A stretch of 64,000 bases of DNA from the NCBI RefSeq assembly GCF_900110485.1, contig NZ_FODY01000008.1:1-64000 (forward strand), given 5' to 3'. Origin of the DNA: Propionispora vibrioides (GTDB lineage: Bacteria; Bacillota; Negativicutes; Propionisporales; Propionisporaceae). This document shows positions 24,895 through 34,261 of the stretch, piece by piece (the stretch's first letter is position 1; every line of letters begins with the position of its first letter). The translations under genes were made by a program, and so were the position numbers. The notes beneath the pieces are model-generated. The model worked only from the letters and a program-made list of their open reading frames with translations. It was not told the origin of the DNA and did not search any database.

Positions 24895-25292
24895 TGGCTG
24901 CTCTAACACGTGACCGCAACACACCGGAACGCGAAGGGAAAATCTTAGTGCTGCCGATGGCCGCGGCCACTACCATTTATGCCGGTTCCTTGGTGGTCAT
25001 TAATGCCGACGGATTTGCGGCCCCCGGTTCCACTGCCGCCAATGTGAAAGCGGCTGGCCGGGCGGAAGAATACCGCGTAAACTCAGGTAACGCCGGGGAG
25101 GAAACCATAAAAGTACGGCGCGGGGTTTTCAAATTTGCCAATACGGAAGTGGACCCGGTGACTGCCTTGTTATCCACCTGCTATATTGTGGACGATCAAA
25201 CGGTGGCGGGCACCAATGACGCAGGTCAGCGAAGCGCTGCCGGGAAGGTCCTGGCTATTGAGCCGGACGGCGTCTGGGTCGAAGTTCTCTGA
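24894..25292 (+). CDS. Head decoration-like protein (DUF2190 type)
   Basis: 132 aa, beta-rich and small-residue-rich (GKILVLPMAAATTIYAGSLVVINADGFAAPGS), with the look of capsid-stabilising DUF2190/decoration proteins. Position directly before the major capsid fits. ATG overlaps the protease stop (TAATG). Exact family assignment is moderately sure. Confidence 0.7.
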   Translation: MAALTRDRNTPEREGKILVLPMAAATTIYAGSLVVINADGFAAPGSTAANVKAAGRAEEYRVNSGNAGEETIKVRRGVFKFANTEVDPVTALLSTCYIVDDQTVAGTNDAGQRSAAGKVLAIEPDGVWVEVL

Positions 25293-25317
25293 TTACAATA
25301 CGAAAGGCGGTACAAAT

Positions 25318-26208
25318 ATGATTGTCAATTCACAAGCCCTGCAAACCATTTATAGAGGCTATAAAGTCATTTTCAATGAGGTTTTTGCCGGAACCAAGCC
25401 GCAATATGAAAGAATTGCCACCGTCGTTCCCTCTAAGACCAAAAGCGAGGAATACGGCTGGCTAGGGTCCTTTCCCCGCATGCGGGAATGGATTGGGGAC
25501 CGGGTCATTAACAGCCTGGCTGCCCATGGATACACCATCAAAAATAAATCCTGGGAGGATACCGTCGAAGTCGACAGAGACGATGTCGAGGACGACACTT
25601 ATGGCGTCTATATGCCCATGATTAGGGAATTAGGGCGCAGCGCCGCCACACACCCGGATGAGATCATATTCGGCCTTCTGGGCAGGGGCTTTGTTGAACT
25701 CTGCTATGACGGCCAGTATTTCTTCGACACCGATCACCGCGATGGGGACGGCCCTATTCAGTCCAACATGGGTACGCTGGCGCTGTCCCCCGCGTCCTAT
25801 TCCGCCGCCCGCGCGCAAATGATGAGTTTGACCGATGCTAACGGAGCGCCGCTGGGTATTTCTCCTAATTTACTGGTGGTTCCGCCCCAGCTTGACGAGA
25901 CCGGCAGAGGCATTTTACTTGCCGAACAGATTAGCGGCACTACAAACACCCTGAGAAACACGGCGGAATTATTAACGGTTCCCTGGCTGGCCAAAAATCC
26001 CAAGGCATGGTTTTTGCTTGACACCAGCCGGGCCATAAAGCCCCTTATCTTTCAACAGCGTAAGAAACCGGAATTTGTTTCCATGGACTCGGTTAGCGAC
26101 ATGAATGTGTTCATGCAGAAAAAGTTTTTATATGGCGCGGACTGCCGGGACAATGCAGGTTTTGGCTTGTGGCAGCTTGCCTTTGGCAGCACCGGCGAAA
26201 ACGCCTAA
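25318..26208 (+). CDS. T: Major capsid protein (Mu gpT-like)
   Basis: 296 aa. It matches Mu-like major head subunits: a conserved N-terminal part (FAGTKPQYERIATVVPSKTKSEEYGWLGSFPRMREWIGDR), then DTVEVDRDDVEDDTYGVYMPMI and FDTDH. HK97-fold shell protein. ATG 25318 follows AAAGGCGG. Together with protease, scaffold and decoration it forms a Mu-type head module. Confidence 0.92.
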   Translation: MIVNSQALQTIYRGYKVIFNEVFAGTKPQYERIATVVPSKTKSEEYGWLGSFPRMREWIGDRVINSLAAHGYTIKNKSWEDTVEVDRDDVEDDTYGVYMPMIRELGRSAATHPDEIIFGLLGRGFVELCYDGQYFFDTDHRDGDGPIQSNMGTLALSPASYSAARAQMMSLTDANGAPLGISPNLLVVPPQLDETGRGILLAEQISGTTNTLRNTAELLTVPWLAKNPKAWFLLDTSRAIKPLIFQQRKKPEFVSMDSVSDMNVFMQKKFLYGADCRDNAGFGLWQLAFGSTGENA

Positions 26209-26236
26209 TGGCACAAAACAAGGAGGATATATTTCT

Positions 26237-26548
26237 ATGGCAATTTTGATTGCAAGCAAACGCGACGGCTTCCGCCGTGCTGGGATTGAACACCCCAGCA
26301 CGCCCACCCTGTACGCGGACGACCGCTTTACGCCGGAACAGTTGACGGCCCTGGAGAAGGAACCTATGCTGATTGTCCACCATGTGGCGGATAAACCAGA
26401 AGGCGTCAAGGCGGCTGAAGCCCCGCCGCCGGAAGAAGCCAAAACGGAAAAACCGAAAGATGCCAAAAAAGACAAAGCAGCCAAAGCGGAGGCGGCTCAT
26501 AAAGAGGAAACCCCGGCCAAGGATGAAGCGCCTGCAGGTGATGCCTGA
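26237..26548 (+). CDS. Mu gp35-like protein (HI1506-related)
   Basis: 103 aa. The N-terminal half (ILIASKRDGFRRAGIEHPSTPTLYADDRFTPEQLTALEKEPMLIV) matches the HI1506/gp35 pattern; the C-terminal half is a low-complexity Lys/Ala/Glu/Pro tail. Probably a head-tail connector or capsid-associated protein. ATG after AAGGAGG. Confidence 0.75.
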   Translation: MAILIASKRDGFRRAGIEHPSTPTLYADDRFTPEQLTALEKEPMLIVHHVADKPEGVKAAEAPPPEEAKTEKPKDAKKDKAAKAEAAHKEETPAKDEAPAGDA

Positions 26549-26982
26549 TGTACTGCACGATTGACGACCTAAGAAAACAGTCGTCAGATGAATTTCTCAA
26601 CCGCTGCACTGATGACGCAGGAAGCGGAGAAATTGACCAGTCTATCGTGGATGAAAAGATCATGGATGCACAAACGGAGATTGACTCCTATTGCCGGGCG
26701 CAGTACCCGGTTCCTTTCCAGGTGGTGCCCGGCCTGGTACGGAAACTGGCGGTGGATATTGCTTTATACCATCTCATGTCCAGGCGCGGCTTTGATGAAG
26801 AAAGCGCGGACGCTATTTTAGTGAAGCGCTACCGCGACGCAGTAAAAATACTGGAAAACCTGGCAAAAGGCATTGTCACCATCGGCCCGGCAGTCGCCGG
26901 TGCGCCAACCCCCCAGCCGCAGCAGGCCACCATCATTTCGCCGCCCCGGCGTTTTTCACGGACCAGCATGGAGGGCTTTTAG
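26548..26982 (+). CDS. Head-tail connector, DUF1320 (Mu gp36)
   Basis: 144 aa: YCTIDDLRKQSSDEFL...EKIMDAQTEIDSYCRAQYPVPF...VRKLAVDIALYHLMSRR fits the DUF1320/gp36 adaptor. It overlaps the preceding stop (TGATG) and touches the next gene (TAGTG). Confidence 0.85.
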   Translation: MYCTIDDLRKQSSDEFLNRCTDDAGSGEIDQSIVDEKIMDAQTEIDSYCRAQYPVPFQVVPGLVRKLAVDIALYHLMSRRGFDEESADAILVKRYRDAVKILENLAKGIVTIGPAVAGAPTPQPQQATIISPPRRFSRTSMEGF

Positions 26983-27458
26983 TGGGCCTGACCTTGAGCG
27001 ATGATTTTGCCGAATTGAAAAAAGACCTGGCGGCGCTTTCCGATATAGACCCGGAGGGTCTGAATAAAAAAATAGGCGAAGTCCTGGTGTCCTCAACCAA
27101 GCAGCGTTTTGAGGATGAAAATGCCCCGGATGGAACAGACTGGCCCAAATCCATCCGGGCCGCGTCCAGCGGCGGGCAAACCTTATCTGACAAAGGCCAC
27201 CTGAAAAACTCTTTCAGCTACCAGGCCAGTTCTGAGAATGTCGAAATGGGCACCAATATCAAGCACGCCCATGTCCATCAAGACGGCATGGAAATCAAGC
27301 GGAAAACAGCCAAGTACCTTCGTTTCCAAATTAACGGCGGCTGGGTAAAAAAGAAAAAAGTCGTCATTCCCAAACGACCGTTTTTAGGCATTAGTGATGA
27401 TGACATGGAAGAAATCGACGGCACCATTGTTGACCATTTAGAAGGGAGATTGCCATGA
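26982..27458 (+). CDS. G: Virion morphogenesis protein (gpG / PF05069 type)
   Basis: 158 aa from GTG 26982. The pattern of tail-completion/virion morphogenesis proteins is seen: VLVSSTKQRFEDENAPDGTDWPKS, LKNSFSYQASSENVEMGTNIKHAHVHQDG, and a C-terminal IPKRPFLGISDDD. Family members join head and tail. It overlaps the next gene by 4 nt. Confidence 0.83.
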   Translation: MGLTLSDDFAELKKDLAALSDIDPEGLNKKIGEVLVSSTKQRFEDENAPDGTDWPKSIRAASSGGQTLSDKGHLKNSFSYQASSENVEMGTNIKHAHVHQDGMEIKRKTAKYLRFQINGGWVKKKKVVIPKRPFLGISDDDMEEIDGTIVDHLEGRLP

Positions 27459-28339
27459 TAACAGCGGTTAAGCCCATATTGAAACAAACGCTGACAGCCA
27501 TGAACGTCGCCCCTGTATATACGGATGCCGAAGATGAAGGAAAATTCAAGGGCGTAAAATATGCCTGGATTTATGAGGTAGACCCGGAACGGGTCAGCCG
27601 GGACGGCGATACCATTACGGCCAGGGACGACGGTTTTTACCTCCGGGAATACGAACTGCGGCTGAAAGTGGGCATCCGACTTGTAGCCCGTACCGAGCCG
27701 GAGGCCCACGAACTAAAAAGCCATTTTTTGCAGGCACTGGCCGCCGTTCCATTTATTCCCGACCCGCAGGGCTTCCCCATCGAACTAAACGTTTTAACAG
27801 CGGAATGCATCGCTGACAAAAGCATTCTGAAAACCGGCAGCGGTTATGAATTTGTTATAGAAGCACTCGGCGGCATTTACCGGCCCGCTGACCCGGCTCT
27901 GGCCGACCCCTGGGTACAGGCGCTTTGTGTATGGACGAAAGCCCTGCTGCCTGCGCCCTGGCGCATATATGAATTCTATCCCATGGGCAGGCCGGACATG
28001 ACCCTTTACTGGCAAGTCTCCAGCGTGGACGTGGAGGAAAAAAGCCTATCCGCGTATACCGTCCGTAAGAAACTGACCGGCCATATTTTCGCTAGGAATG
28101 ACATGGCCGCCTGGGCCGCCCTGGCCATTGCGGAAGGCTTGCAAAAGGACTTTAAACTGCCTTTAAATGCCGAACAAAAACGCTTTATGACGGTTCACAA
28201 GCCGGAAGTCAATATCAGAAATAGCCCGGTGACCAGCGGCCAGGTATCCGTGACGCTCATCCGCAATACGGCGCGACCGACGGAAGACGTTCCGAAGATT
28301 GGCGGCTTCTCCATCGCCGGAAACTTACAGGAGGTATGA
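27455..28339 (+). CDS. Probable tail-terminator / tail completion protein
   Basis: 294 aa, mixed alpha/beta, with no signature I can name. Position between gpG and the sheath gene is where Mu-like and PBSX phages place tail terminator and neck proteins. The first 150 residues resemble a neck-type domain (REYELRLKVGIRLVARTEPEA); the second half looks like a repeat of similar fold (PDMTLYWQVSSVDVEEKSLSAYTVRKKLTGHI). Function by position. Confidence 0.5.
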   Translation: MITAVKPILKQTLTAMNVAPVYTDAEDEGKFKGVKYAWIYEVDPERVSRDGDTITARDDGFYLREYELRLKVGIRLVARTEPEAHELKSHFLQALAAVPFIPDPQGFPIELNVLTAECIADKSILKTGSGYEFVIEALGGIYRPADPALADPWVQALCVWTKALLPAPWRIYEFYPMGRPDMTLYWQVSSVDVEEKSLSAYTVRKKLTGHIFARNDMAAWAALAIAEGLQKDFKLPLNAEQKRFMTVHKPEVNIRNSPVTSGQVSVTLIRNTARPTEDVPKIGGFSIAGNLQEV

Positions 28340-28343
28340 CAGT

Positions 28344-28544
28344 ATGGCAAGTAAAGAAACGGCTTCAAAGACCACACCGGAACAAGAGTATGCGATGGCT
28401 GAACTGAAAGCGAATGCCCCGCTGTTGTTTGGTGTACAGCCCGAAGTCATTGACGGGGCATTGTACAACAACCGGAAACAAACATTCAGTGTTTCGGAAA
28501 TGAAAAAATTGATTGATACATTCTTAGAAAAGAAGGTGAAATAA
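28344..28544 (+). CDS. Small tail-module protein (66 aa)
   Basis: ATG 28344 after CAGGAGG; stop TAA overlaps the sheath ATG (TAATG at 28542-28546). Sequence MAELKANAPLLFGVQPEVIDGALY...FSVSEMKKLIDTFLEKKVK resembles short proteins that precede the sheath in PBSX-like clusters, and it has the YN-K-E-F/SV-x-E form found in tail assembly chaperones. Role uncertain. Confidence 0.6.
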   Translation: MASKETASKTTPEQEYAMAELKANAPLLFGVQPEVIDGALYNNRKQTFSVSEMKKLIDTFLEKKVK

Positions 28545-30013
28545 TGCCTGGAGGAACATGGTCCGTTACTGAATTGCCGGTACTGCCTGGTTTATTTCTC
28601 AACTTTCAGGCGGCAGCGCTGGCTGCCATTCAAACCGGCGCGCGCGGCACCGTCATTTTGCCGGTCAAGGCGCACTGGGGGCCGGTCGGCAGCTTTGAAA
28701 CCATCACCAGTGAAAACGACTTGTTGAACAAGTATGCCGCAGCCGAAGATAAAGACGGTTCAACCGTATACAATACCGTACGCATGACATTACTCGGCGG
28801 CGCAAACAAAATTCTGGCTTACCGTCTGGCGGATACCAATGCCAAACCGGCCTCCCTCATTCTCAAAGATACCAGCACCACACCGGCTGACGCAGTTAAG
28901 CTGACGGCAAAATACCCCGGCGCACGCGGTAACGCCTTCCGGGTAACAGTGCAGGCCAACATTACGGACAATACCAAACAAGACCTGAAACTGTACGAAG
29001 ATGCCACTTTGTTAAGAACCTTCACCTTTCCCGCCGGACAGATAGCGGACGCGATCACCACAATTAACAATGATGCGGCCAATGTATGGATTGTCGCGGA
29101 AAAGATCGACGACAGCGGCACGCTGGCCGCCGTATCCAGCCAGGCATTGACTGGGGGCAATAGCGGCATTGCCGGAATTACGGCAGCCGACTATACCAAA
29201 GCCATGAATGCCTTTGAAACGCAAACCTTTAACATCATGAGCCTGGACGGGATTACGGACCCGGCCATTCAAACCAGTGTAACTTCTTGGACGGTGCGCA
29301 TGCGCAACCAGGGCAAAGTCATGATTACAGTCATGGGCGGACCGGCAGCCGACGATGTAGCAGCCGACGCGGTACAAAAAGCCATTGCCAGAACAGCAGG
29401 CTTTAACCACGAAGGCATTGTCAACGTAGGCACCGGCACGGTACTGGACGGCGTAACCTATTCCAGCGCCCAAGTTGCTCCCTACGTGGCCGGGTTGATT
29501 GCCGGGCAAAAATTGTCCGAGTCGACCACTTATGCAGCATCGCCGTTTGACGATGTAACCCGGCGCTGGACGCGAACCGAAATGGAAGATGCGGTCAGAA
29601 ACGGCGTGTTTATCTTCTTCCATGACGGCAGAATTGTGAAACCCTTACGCGGCATTAACTCCCTCATTACCCTGCGGCAGGGACAAAATAATTCCTTTAA
29701 GAAAATCAGGGCCATTCGTGTTCAAGACGCGATCAACAGCGACCTGCAAACGGCTGCCGAGGACAATTATATCGGTAAAATCAACAACACCGAGGAAGGC
29801 CGCCTAGCGCTCATTGCCGCCTGCAAACAATACATGGAAGTACTTACCCAGGGCGGCGTCATTGAGGCGACCGGCTGGGACGTGTATCTGAATCCGGCCT
29901 ATTACGGCGCCAGCGCCACCATTACGCCGGAACCGGACCAGGTATTCATGAATTGGACGGCCCGTTTAACGGACGTCATCGAGCAAATATTCGGCACCTT
30001 CCTGGTGCAATAA
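28544..30013 (+). CDS. xkdK: Tail sheath protein (XkdK-like)
   Basis: 489 aa contractile sheath subunit. XkdK-type features: LPGLFLNFQAAALAAIQTGARGTVILPVKAHWGPVG at the start, a central Ig-like insertion (about 110-215), and the conserved C-terminal GRIVKPLRGINSLITL...VQDAINSDLQTAAEDNYIGK...WTARLTDVIEQIFGTFLV. It shows that this is a myovirus-type tail of PBSX, not Mu L-type, lineage. ATG overlaps the preceding stop. Confidence 0.93.
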   Translation: MPGGTWSVTELPVLPGLFLNFQAAALAAIQTGARGTVILPVKAHWGPVGSFETITSENDLLNKYAAAEDKDGSTVYNTVRMTLLGGANKILAYRLADTNAKPASLILKDTSTTPADAVKLTAKYPGARGNAFRVTVQANITDNTKQDLKLYEDATLLRTFTFPAGQIADAITTINNDAANVWIVAEKIDDSGTLAAVSSQALTGGNSGIAGITAADYTKAMNAFETQTFNIMSLDGITDPAIQTSVTSWTVRMRNQGKVMITVMGGPAADDVAADAVQKAIARTAGFNHEGIVNVGTGTVLDGVTYSSAQVAPYVAGLIAGQKLSESTTYAASPFDDVTRRWTRTEMEDAVRNGVFIFFHDGRIVKPLRGINSLITLRQGQNNSFKKIRAIRVQDAINSDLQTAAEDNYIGKINNTEEGRLALIAACKQYMEVLTQGGVIEATGWDVYLNPAYYGASATITPEPDQVFMNWTARLTDVIEQIFGTFLVQ

Positions 30014-30026
30014 GGGGGTGTAATAG

Positions 30027-30464
30027 ATGGCGGGATTTGATAGCGCGAATGTCATCAACGGCCACTATGGTTCCATCTATCATGAAGGTTCCTGGATGAC
30101 CAATTTTAATAAAGCCAGTGCGAAAGTGGATATACAAAAGGCTGAACTGAAGCTGTCCGGCGACCGCTGGGTGCGGCATAAAGTTCTTTCCCTCAAAGGG
30201 ACCGGCAGCATATCCGGCTACAAAGTAACCAGTGAACTAATTCAATTCAATGCGCCGGTGGCCAACAACCGCAACAAGTCGGTACGAACGGAACTGATTT
30301 ATAAGCTGGACGACCCCGAAGCGCTGGGAATGGAACGTATTCGGCTAATGAATGTCATGTTTGACTCGATTAATCTGGCCGACTGGGAAGCCGGGAAAGA
30401 AGTTAGCGAAGAATGGCCCTTCACTTTTGAAGGCTTTGAACTCTTAGACCCGATTGAAGAGTAA
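30027..30464 (+). CDS. xkdM: Tail tube protein (XkdM-like)
   Basis: 145 aa. It matches the XkdM/DUF2001 tube family: NVINGHYGSIYHEGSWMTNFNKASAKVDIQKAELKLSGDRW..KVLSLKGTGSISGYKV. Forms the inner tube within the sheath. ATG 30027 after AAGGGGGTG, 13 bp after the sheath gene. Confidence 0.92.
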   Translation: MAGFDSANVINGHYGSIYHEGSWMTNFNKASAKVDIQKAELKLSGDRWVRHKVLSLKGTGSISGYKVTSELIQFNAPVANNRNKSVRTELIYKLDDPEALGMERIRLMNVMFDSINLADWEAGKEVSEEWPFTFEGFELLDPIEE

Positions 30465-30489
30465 CCAATAACGACTGGAGGCATAGACA

Positions 30490-30924
30490 ATGGCAAACGA
30501 AGAAAAGGTAAACGAGGAAAACTCCCTGCTTGAACTGACCGACGAAGAGATATTACAAAAATTGCTGGAAGTGGACAGCGTGCCTGAACGCACGGTATCC
30601 CTGAAACGGCTGGGTATTCCGGTCACGCTCAAAGCCCTGACCGGCAAACAGATTTATAACATCCGTGAACGCAGCATGATTACGGTCAAGACCAAGCGTG
30701 GCCGTTCCAGGGAACTGGATGATGAAGCCTTTAACTGCGGCCTGATTGCTGCAGCCACCGTTAAACCAAACTGGGGAGACGCCAAACTTTTAAGTAAGTT
30801 CCGTGCTTCCGGCCCGGAAGAAGTGGTCAAACGCCTTTTGCTTGGCGGAGAGGTTGCGCAATTAAGCGACCTGGTGCTGGAAATCTCTGAATTTAACACG
30901 GAACTGGAAGAAATAAAAAACTAA
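30490..30924 (+). CDS. xkdN: Tail assembly chaperone, short form (XkdN-like)
   Basis: 144 aa. XkdN-type chaperone: helical, with EEILQKLLEVDSVPERTVSLKRLGIPVTLKALTGKQIYNIRERS in the middle. It coats the tape measure during tail assembly. The frame ends at TAA 30922-30924 directly after a classic slippery heptamer, so a longer fusion form is expected (see 30490-31103). Confidence 0.9.
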   Translation: MANEEKVNEENSLLELTDEEILQKLLEVDSVPERTVSLKRLGIPVTLKALTGKQIYNIRERSMITVKTKRGRSRELDDEAFNCGLIAAATVKPNWGDAKLLSKFRASGPEEVVKRLLLGGEVAQLSDLVLEISEFNTELEEIKN

Positions 30925-31103
30925 TCCGGGGCGGCGGCCTGGCGTGGACAATCCATGGCTTGTTCGTTCGCCATCATGTTCTCCCCGGTGTGTTTTGGCA
31001 ACTGCCGCGTGGTCAACAACTTTTCATGGCCGCCAGCCTTGAAATTGAAATTGAGGACGAACAAAAACGACTGGAGGAGTTGAAAACTAAGAATGGCTGC
31101 TGA
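30490..31103 (+). CDS. Tail assembly chaperone, -1 frameshift long form
   Basis: A -1 shift on A-AAA-AAC (30915-30921) continues into CTA-ATC-CGG and stays open for 60 codons to TGA 31101-31103, overlapping the tape measure start. The added part (LAWTIHGLFVRHHVLPGVFWQLPRGQQLFMAASLEIEIEDEQ) is coding-like and matches the kind of second domain fused in G/GT-type chaperones, which links the chaperone to the tail tube protein. Total about 204 aa. No independent start serves this frame well. Confidence 0.8.
30915..30921 (+). promoter_or_regulatory. Slippery heptamer for -1 frameshifting
   Basis: A AAA AAC fits the X-XXY-YYZ rule in the reading frame (ATA AAA AAC TAA), placed immediately before the zero-frame stop. 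GC-rich sequence follows at once (GGGGCGGCGGCC), able to form a stimulatory structure. Confidence 0.75.
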
Positions 31104-34100
31104 AGGACGTTTTTACCGGCTGAGTATTCTAGTTGACCTCCAGGACCGCATGCAAAGCGCCATGGAAAAAGTCACTGGGACGGCGGAACGGTTTGAACAG
31201 AGGCTGAAAAACACCGCCCGCGCCGCCCAAATGCTGGACAGGCAAAAGATTGCCCCGGTATTGGAAGGCCGGGACCGGCTGACCACTAGGCTGAAAACGG
31301 TCGCCTCATCCCTGCGCAGTCTGACAACAACAGCCTGGACGGTCACGCTGCGGGCCAAAGATGAAGTTTCCCGGATAACCAATAAAATCGGCAGCGCTTT
31401 AAGCAGCCCGCTGGGAATGTTGGGTATGGGAGCCGCGACGGTGGGCGCTGGCGGCCTGATGCTAAACAGCGCCGATAAGGCCATGGATTTTGAAGCCCAA
31501 CTGTCTAGTATCAAGGCGCTGACCGGCGCAACCAGCGAAGAAATGGAGCGCCTACGGGCGCTTTCCCTAAAACTGGGCGCTGACACCAAATACAGTGCAT
31601 TAGAGGCGGCGCAGGGTTTTGAAGAGCTTTTAAAGGCGGGTTTAAGCGTCGGACAGGTGGAAAACGGCGGCGCAGAAGCGGCTTTAAATCTGGCTACAGC
31701 GGGCGCGCTAGACTTGGCGGAAGCGGCGGAAATCATGTCTACAGCCATGAATGCCTATAAATCCGACAACTTGAGCGCGGCCCAGGCGGCCAATATTCTG
31801 GCCGGTACAGCCAACGCCAGCGCCACGGGCGTGTCCGAACTGAAATTCTCGCTGGCTGCCGTGTCGGCGGTCGCCAGCGGCGTCGGCATGAGCTTCCAAG
31901 ATGTCAACGTGGCCCTGGGCCTCTTCGCTAACAACGGCCTGAAAGGTTCTGACGCGGGCACATCGTTGAAAACCATGTTAATGAACCTCATTCCTGACAC
32001 GAAAAAGGCGATAACGGAATTTGAACGCCTGGGCCTGATGACAGAACAAGGGACAAGCGCCTTTTTCAATCAGGAAGGGCATTTGAAGTCACTGTCGGAA
32101 ATCTCCGAGCTATTGCAAAAGTCCATGGCGGGCATGACCGACGAAGAACGGCTGCTGTCCATGCAGACCATGTTTGGTTCTGATGCCATCCGGGCCGCGA
32201 ACATCCTGTATAAAGAAGGCGCGGACGGCGTTAGAAAGTTCACCGATGAAATGCTGAAAGTGACGGCGCTAGACGTAGCGCGGGAGAAAATGAATAATGC
32301 CAAAGGTGCCATTGAGCAGCTGGCCGGGTCGTTTGAGACCGCGCAAATTCGCGTCATGACCCCGTTTCTCCCGCTTGTCACCAGAATTGCCAACGGTATC
32401 GGCGATTCGATCGACAGCGCGACGGACGCCCTTGTGTCCCGCGCCGAGGAAGTGGCGGGCCAGATCGGCGGCTTCCTGGATGAACTGGCCAGTGATGAAA
32501 AATTCCAGGCCATGGACTGGGGCGACAAAATTGTCTATGTCCTGGACCGCATGATCGCCGCCGTAGATACGTGGTCAAGCGGCCCAGGCGGTGAACAGCT
32601 GGGCAAGGTAATGACCAAGCTGGCGGAAATCGGCATGCGCTCCTGGATGGCCGCCCTGGGCGGCATGATGAAAGGTTCTTTGAATTCGCTTTTAAGCGGC
32701 AATATTACGGGCGCGGTCGGCCTGGCCCTGGGTGCCAATTTCCTGGGCGCTGGGTCGCTTATCAAAGGCGGCTATGGACTGGCCAAGGGCATGCTGGGAC
32801 GTGGAACGGCAGCCGGTGAAGCGGCGGCCACTACGACCAGCGGCGGTCTCTGGTCCAGGATGAAGGACGTTTGGTCCACCGGCAAGCAATTGACCGGCAT
32901 TGACCGGGCCTATGCGGGTTATCGTACTTCCGGGATCTTCGGCGGTGCTGCCGAAGCAGCCAGCCCCGGACTTTTAGGCCGGGCGTCCGCACAGGGATGG
33001 AACCTGCTGGGAGGCGCAATGCGCCTGGCAAAAACGCCCCTGGGCGGCTTCCTTACCAAGGCCGCCGTGCCGCTTGGCATGGCCCTGGATGCGCTGGGGG
33101 TTGCCCAGTCGGACAACAAGGTCCAGGCGGCTGGCGGAATGGCCGGACGCTGGGCTGGGGCTTTCGCGGGCGGAAAAGCGGGCGCTGCCGGAGGCGCTGC
33201 CCTTGGCACCTTGATTGCGCCGGGCATCGGCACGGCGGCGGGTGGCATACTGGGCGGTATCGGCGGCAGCGTCGCCGGATTCTTCGCCGGTGGCAAGATC
33301 GGCGAATATGTGGGAGGTTTGGCGTCACAGCTGGACTTCACGCCGGTGAAAAACAAAATTGTGGCCGCGAAAGACGAAATGTCCGCAGCAGTCAGCGCTT
33401 GGTTCGACACCTTACCGGAGCGCATTGGTTATTCGGTCGGTTACTCCCTTACCTGGCTGTCAGAACTTCCTGGCAGGGGCGCTGCCTACTTCGGGCAGCT
33501 GGTGGATGATGCAGACGCCTATGTCAGCGCCTTGCCCGGCAGGCTGGCGGCCTGGTGGACGCAAACCTACAGCGACGCTTCCACCTGGGCGGCCCAAACC
33601 GTCAACGACACGGCGGCCTGGTTCTCTTCCCTGCCCGGCAGGGCGGAAACAGCCTGGCAAGGGCTTTACCAGACCGTGGACACCTGGGCGTCAAATACCT
33701 ACAATTCCGTGGTTAACTGGTTTTCGAATATACCATCCGCTATTGGCGGGTATTTTGACCAGGCTATCAGCAATGTGTCGGCAAAGGCAGGCAATCTTTG
33801 GAACCGCATGACTTCCGGATTTTCTGCCGGACAGTCGGCAGCCATGCCGGGGCACGCCGATGGCGGCATCTTTAGCACTCCGCACGTCGCGCTGTTCGCG
33901 GAGGAAGGCGCGGAAGCGGTCATTCCGCTGAACCCCAGCCGCCGCGCCAGGGCATTGGAACTTTGGATGCAGACCGGCGAAGCCCTGGGCATTACTCAAT
34001 ACGCGACCGGCGGCATGACCGGCGGCCTAATGGACGCCCTGGTCATCGCCCAGGATGCCATCGGCGGAATGAACGGAACGGCCACGGCGGCCCCTTACGG

Positions 34101-34251
34101 TTTCCCGCCAGCGCCGCAGGCAACGACCGGCGACGTGACGGTGGAAAATGTAAATATCATCAATGAAGCTGACGAAGAGGCCATGGCCTTGAAAATCGGG
34201 CGCATGATCCTGGCTGCAGCCAAACAAAAAGCGGAAAATACCGCCAGTTAG
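31093..34251 (+). CDS. Tail tape measure protein (TP901 type)
   Basis: 1052 aa; sets tail length. An N-terminal helical part is followed by a TP901-like core (about 130-400: SADKAMDFEAQLSSIKALTGATSEEMERLR, TKYSALEAAQGFEELLKAGLS, MNAYKSDNLSAAQAANILAG). Hydrophobic Gly/Ala-rich segments (about 530-560, 690-740) may insert into the membrane on DNA entry. Trp-rich repeats with LPGRxAAxW spacing occupy about 775-880. The C-terminus ends with HADGGIFSTPHVALFAEEGAEAVIPL, common in such proteins. ATG lies inside the frameshift extension of the chaperone. Confidence 0.93.
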   Translation: MAAEGRFYRLSILVDLQDRMQSAMEKVTGTAERFEQRLKNTARAAQMLDRQKIAPVLEGRDRLTTRLKTVASSLRSLTTTAWTVTLRAKDEVSRITNKIGSALSSPLGMLGMGAATVGAGGLMLNSADKAMDFEAQLSSIKALTGATSEEMERLRALSLKLGADTKYSALEAAQGFEELLKAGLSVGQVENGGAEAALNLATAGALDLAEAAEIMSTAMNAYKSDNLSAAQAANILAGTANASATGVSELKFSLAAVSAVASGVGMSFQDVNVALGLFANNGLKGSDAGTSLKTMLMNLIPDTKKAITEFERLGLMTEQGTSAFFNQEGHLKSLSEISELLQKSMAGMTDEERLLSMQTMFGSDAIRAANILYKEGADGVRKFTDEMLKVTALDVAREKMNNAKGAIEQLAGSFETAQIRVMTPFLPLVTRIANGIGDSIDSATDALVSRAEEVAGQIGGFLDELASDEKFQAMDWGDKIVYVLDRMIAAVDTWSSGPGGEQLGKVMTKLAEIGMRSWMAALGGMMKGSLNSLLSGNITGAVGLALGANFLGAGSLIKGGYGLAKGMLGRGTAAGEAAATTTSGGLWSRMKDVWSTGKQLTGIDRAYAGYRTSGIFGGAAEAASPGLLGRASAQGWNLLGGAMRLAKTPLGGFLTKAAVPLGMALDALGVAQSDNKVQAAGGMAGRWAGAFAGGKAGAAGGAALGTLIAPGIGTAAGGILGGIGGSVAGFFAGGKIGEYVGGLASQLDFTPVKNKIVAAKDEMSAAVSAWFDTLPERIGYSVGYSLTWLSELPGRGAAYFGQLVDDADAYVSALPGRLAAWWTQTYSDASTWAAQTVNDTAAWFSSLPGRAETAWQGLYQTVDTWASNTYNSVVNWFSNIPSAIGGYFDQAISNVSAKAGNLWNRMTSGFSAGQSAAMPGHADGGIFSTPHVALFAEEGAEAVIPLNPSRRARALELWMQTGEALGITQYATGGMTGGLMDALVIAQDAIGGMNGTATAAPYGFPPAPQATTGDVTVENVNIINEADEEAMALKIGRMILAAAKQKAENTAS

Positions 34252-34261
34252 GGGGTGCGAC

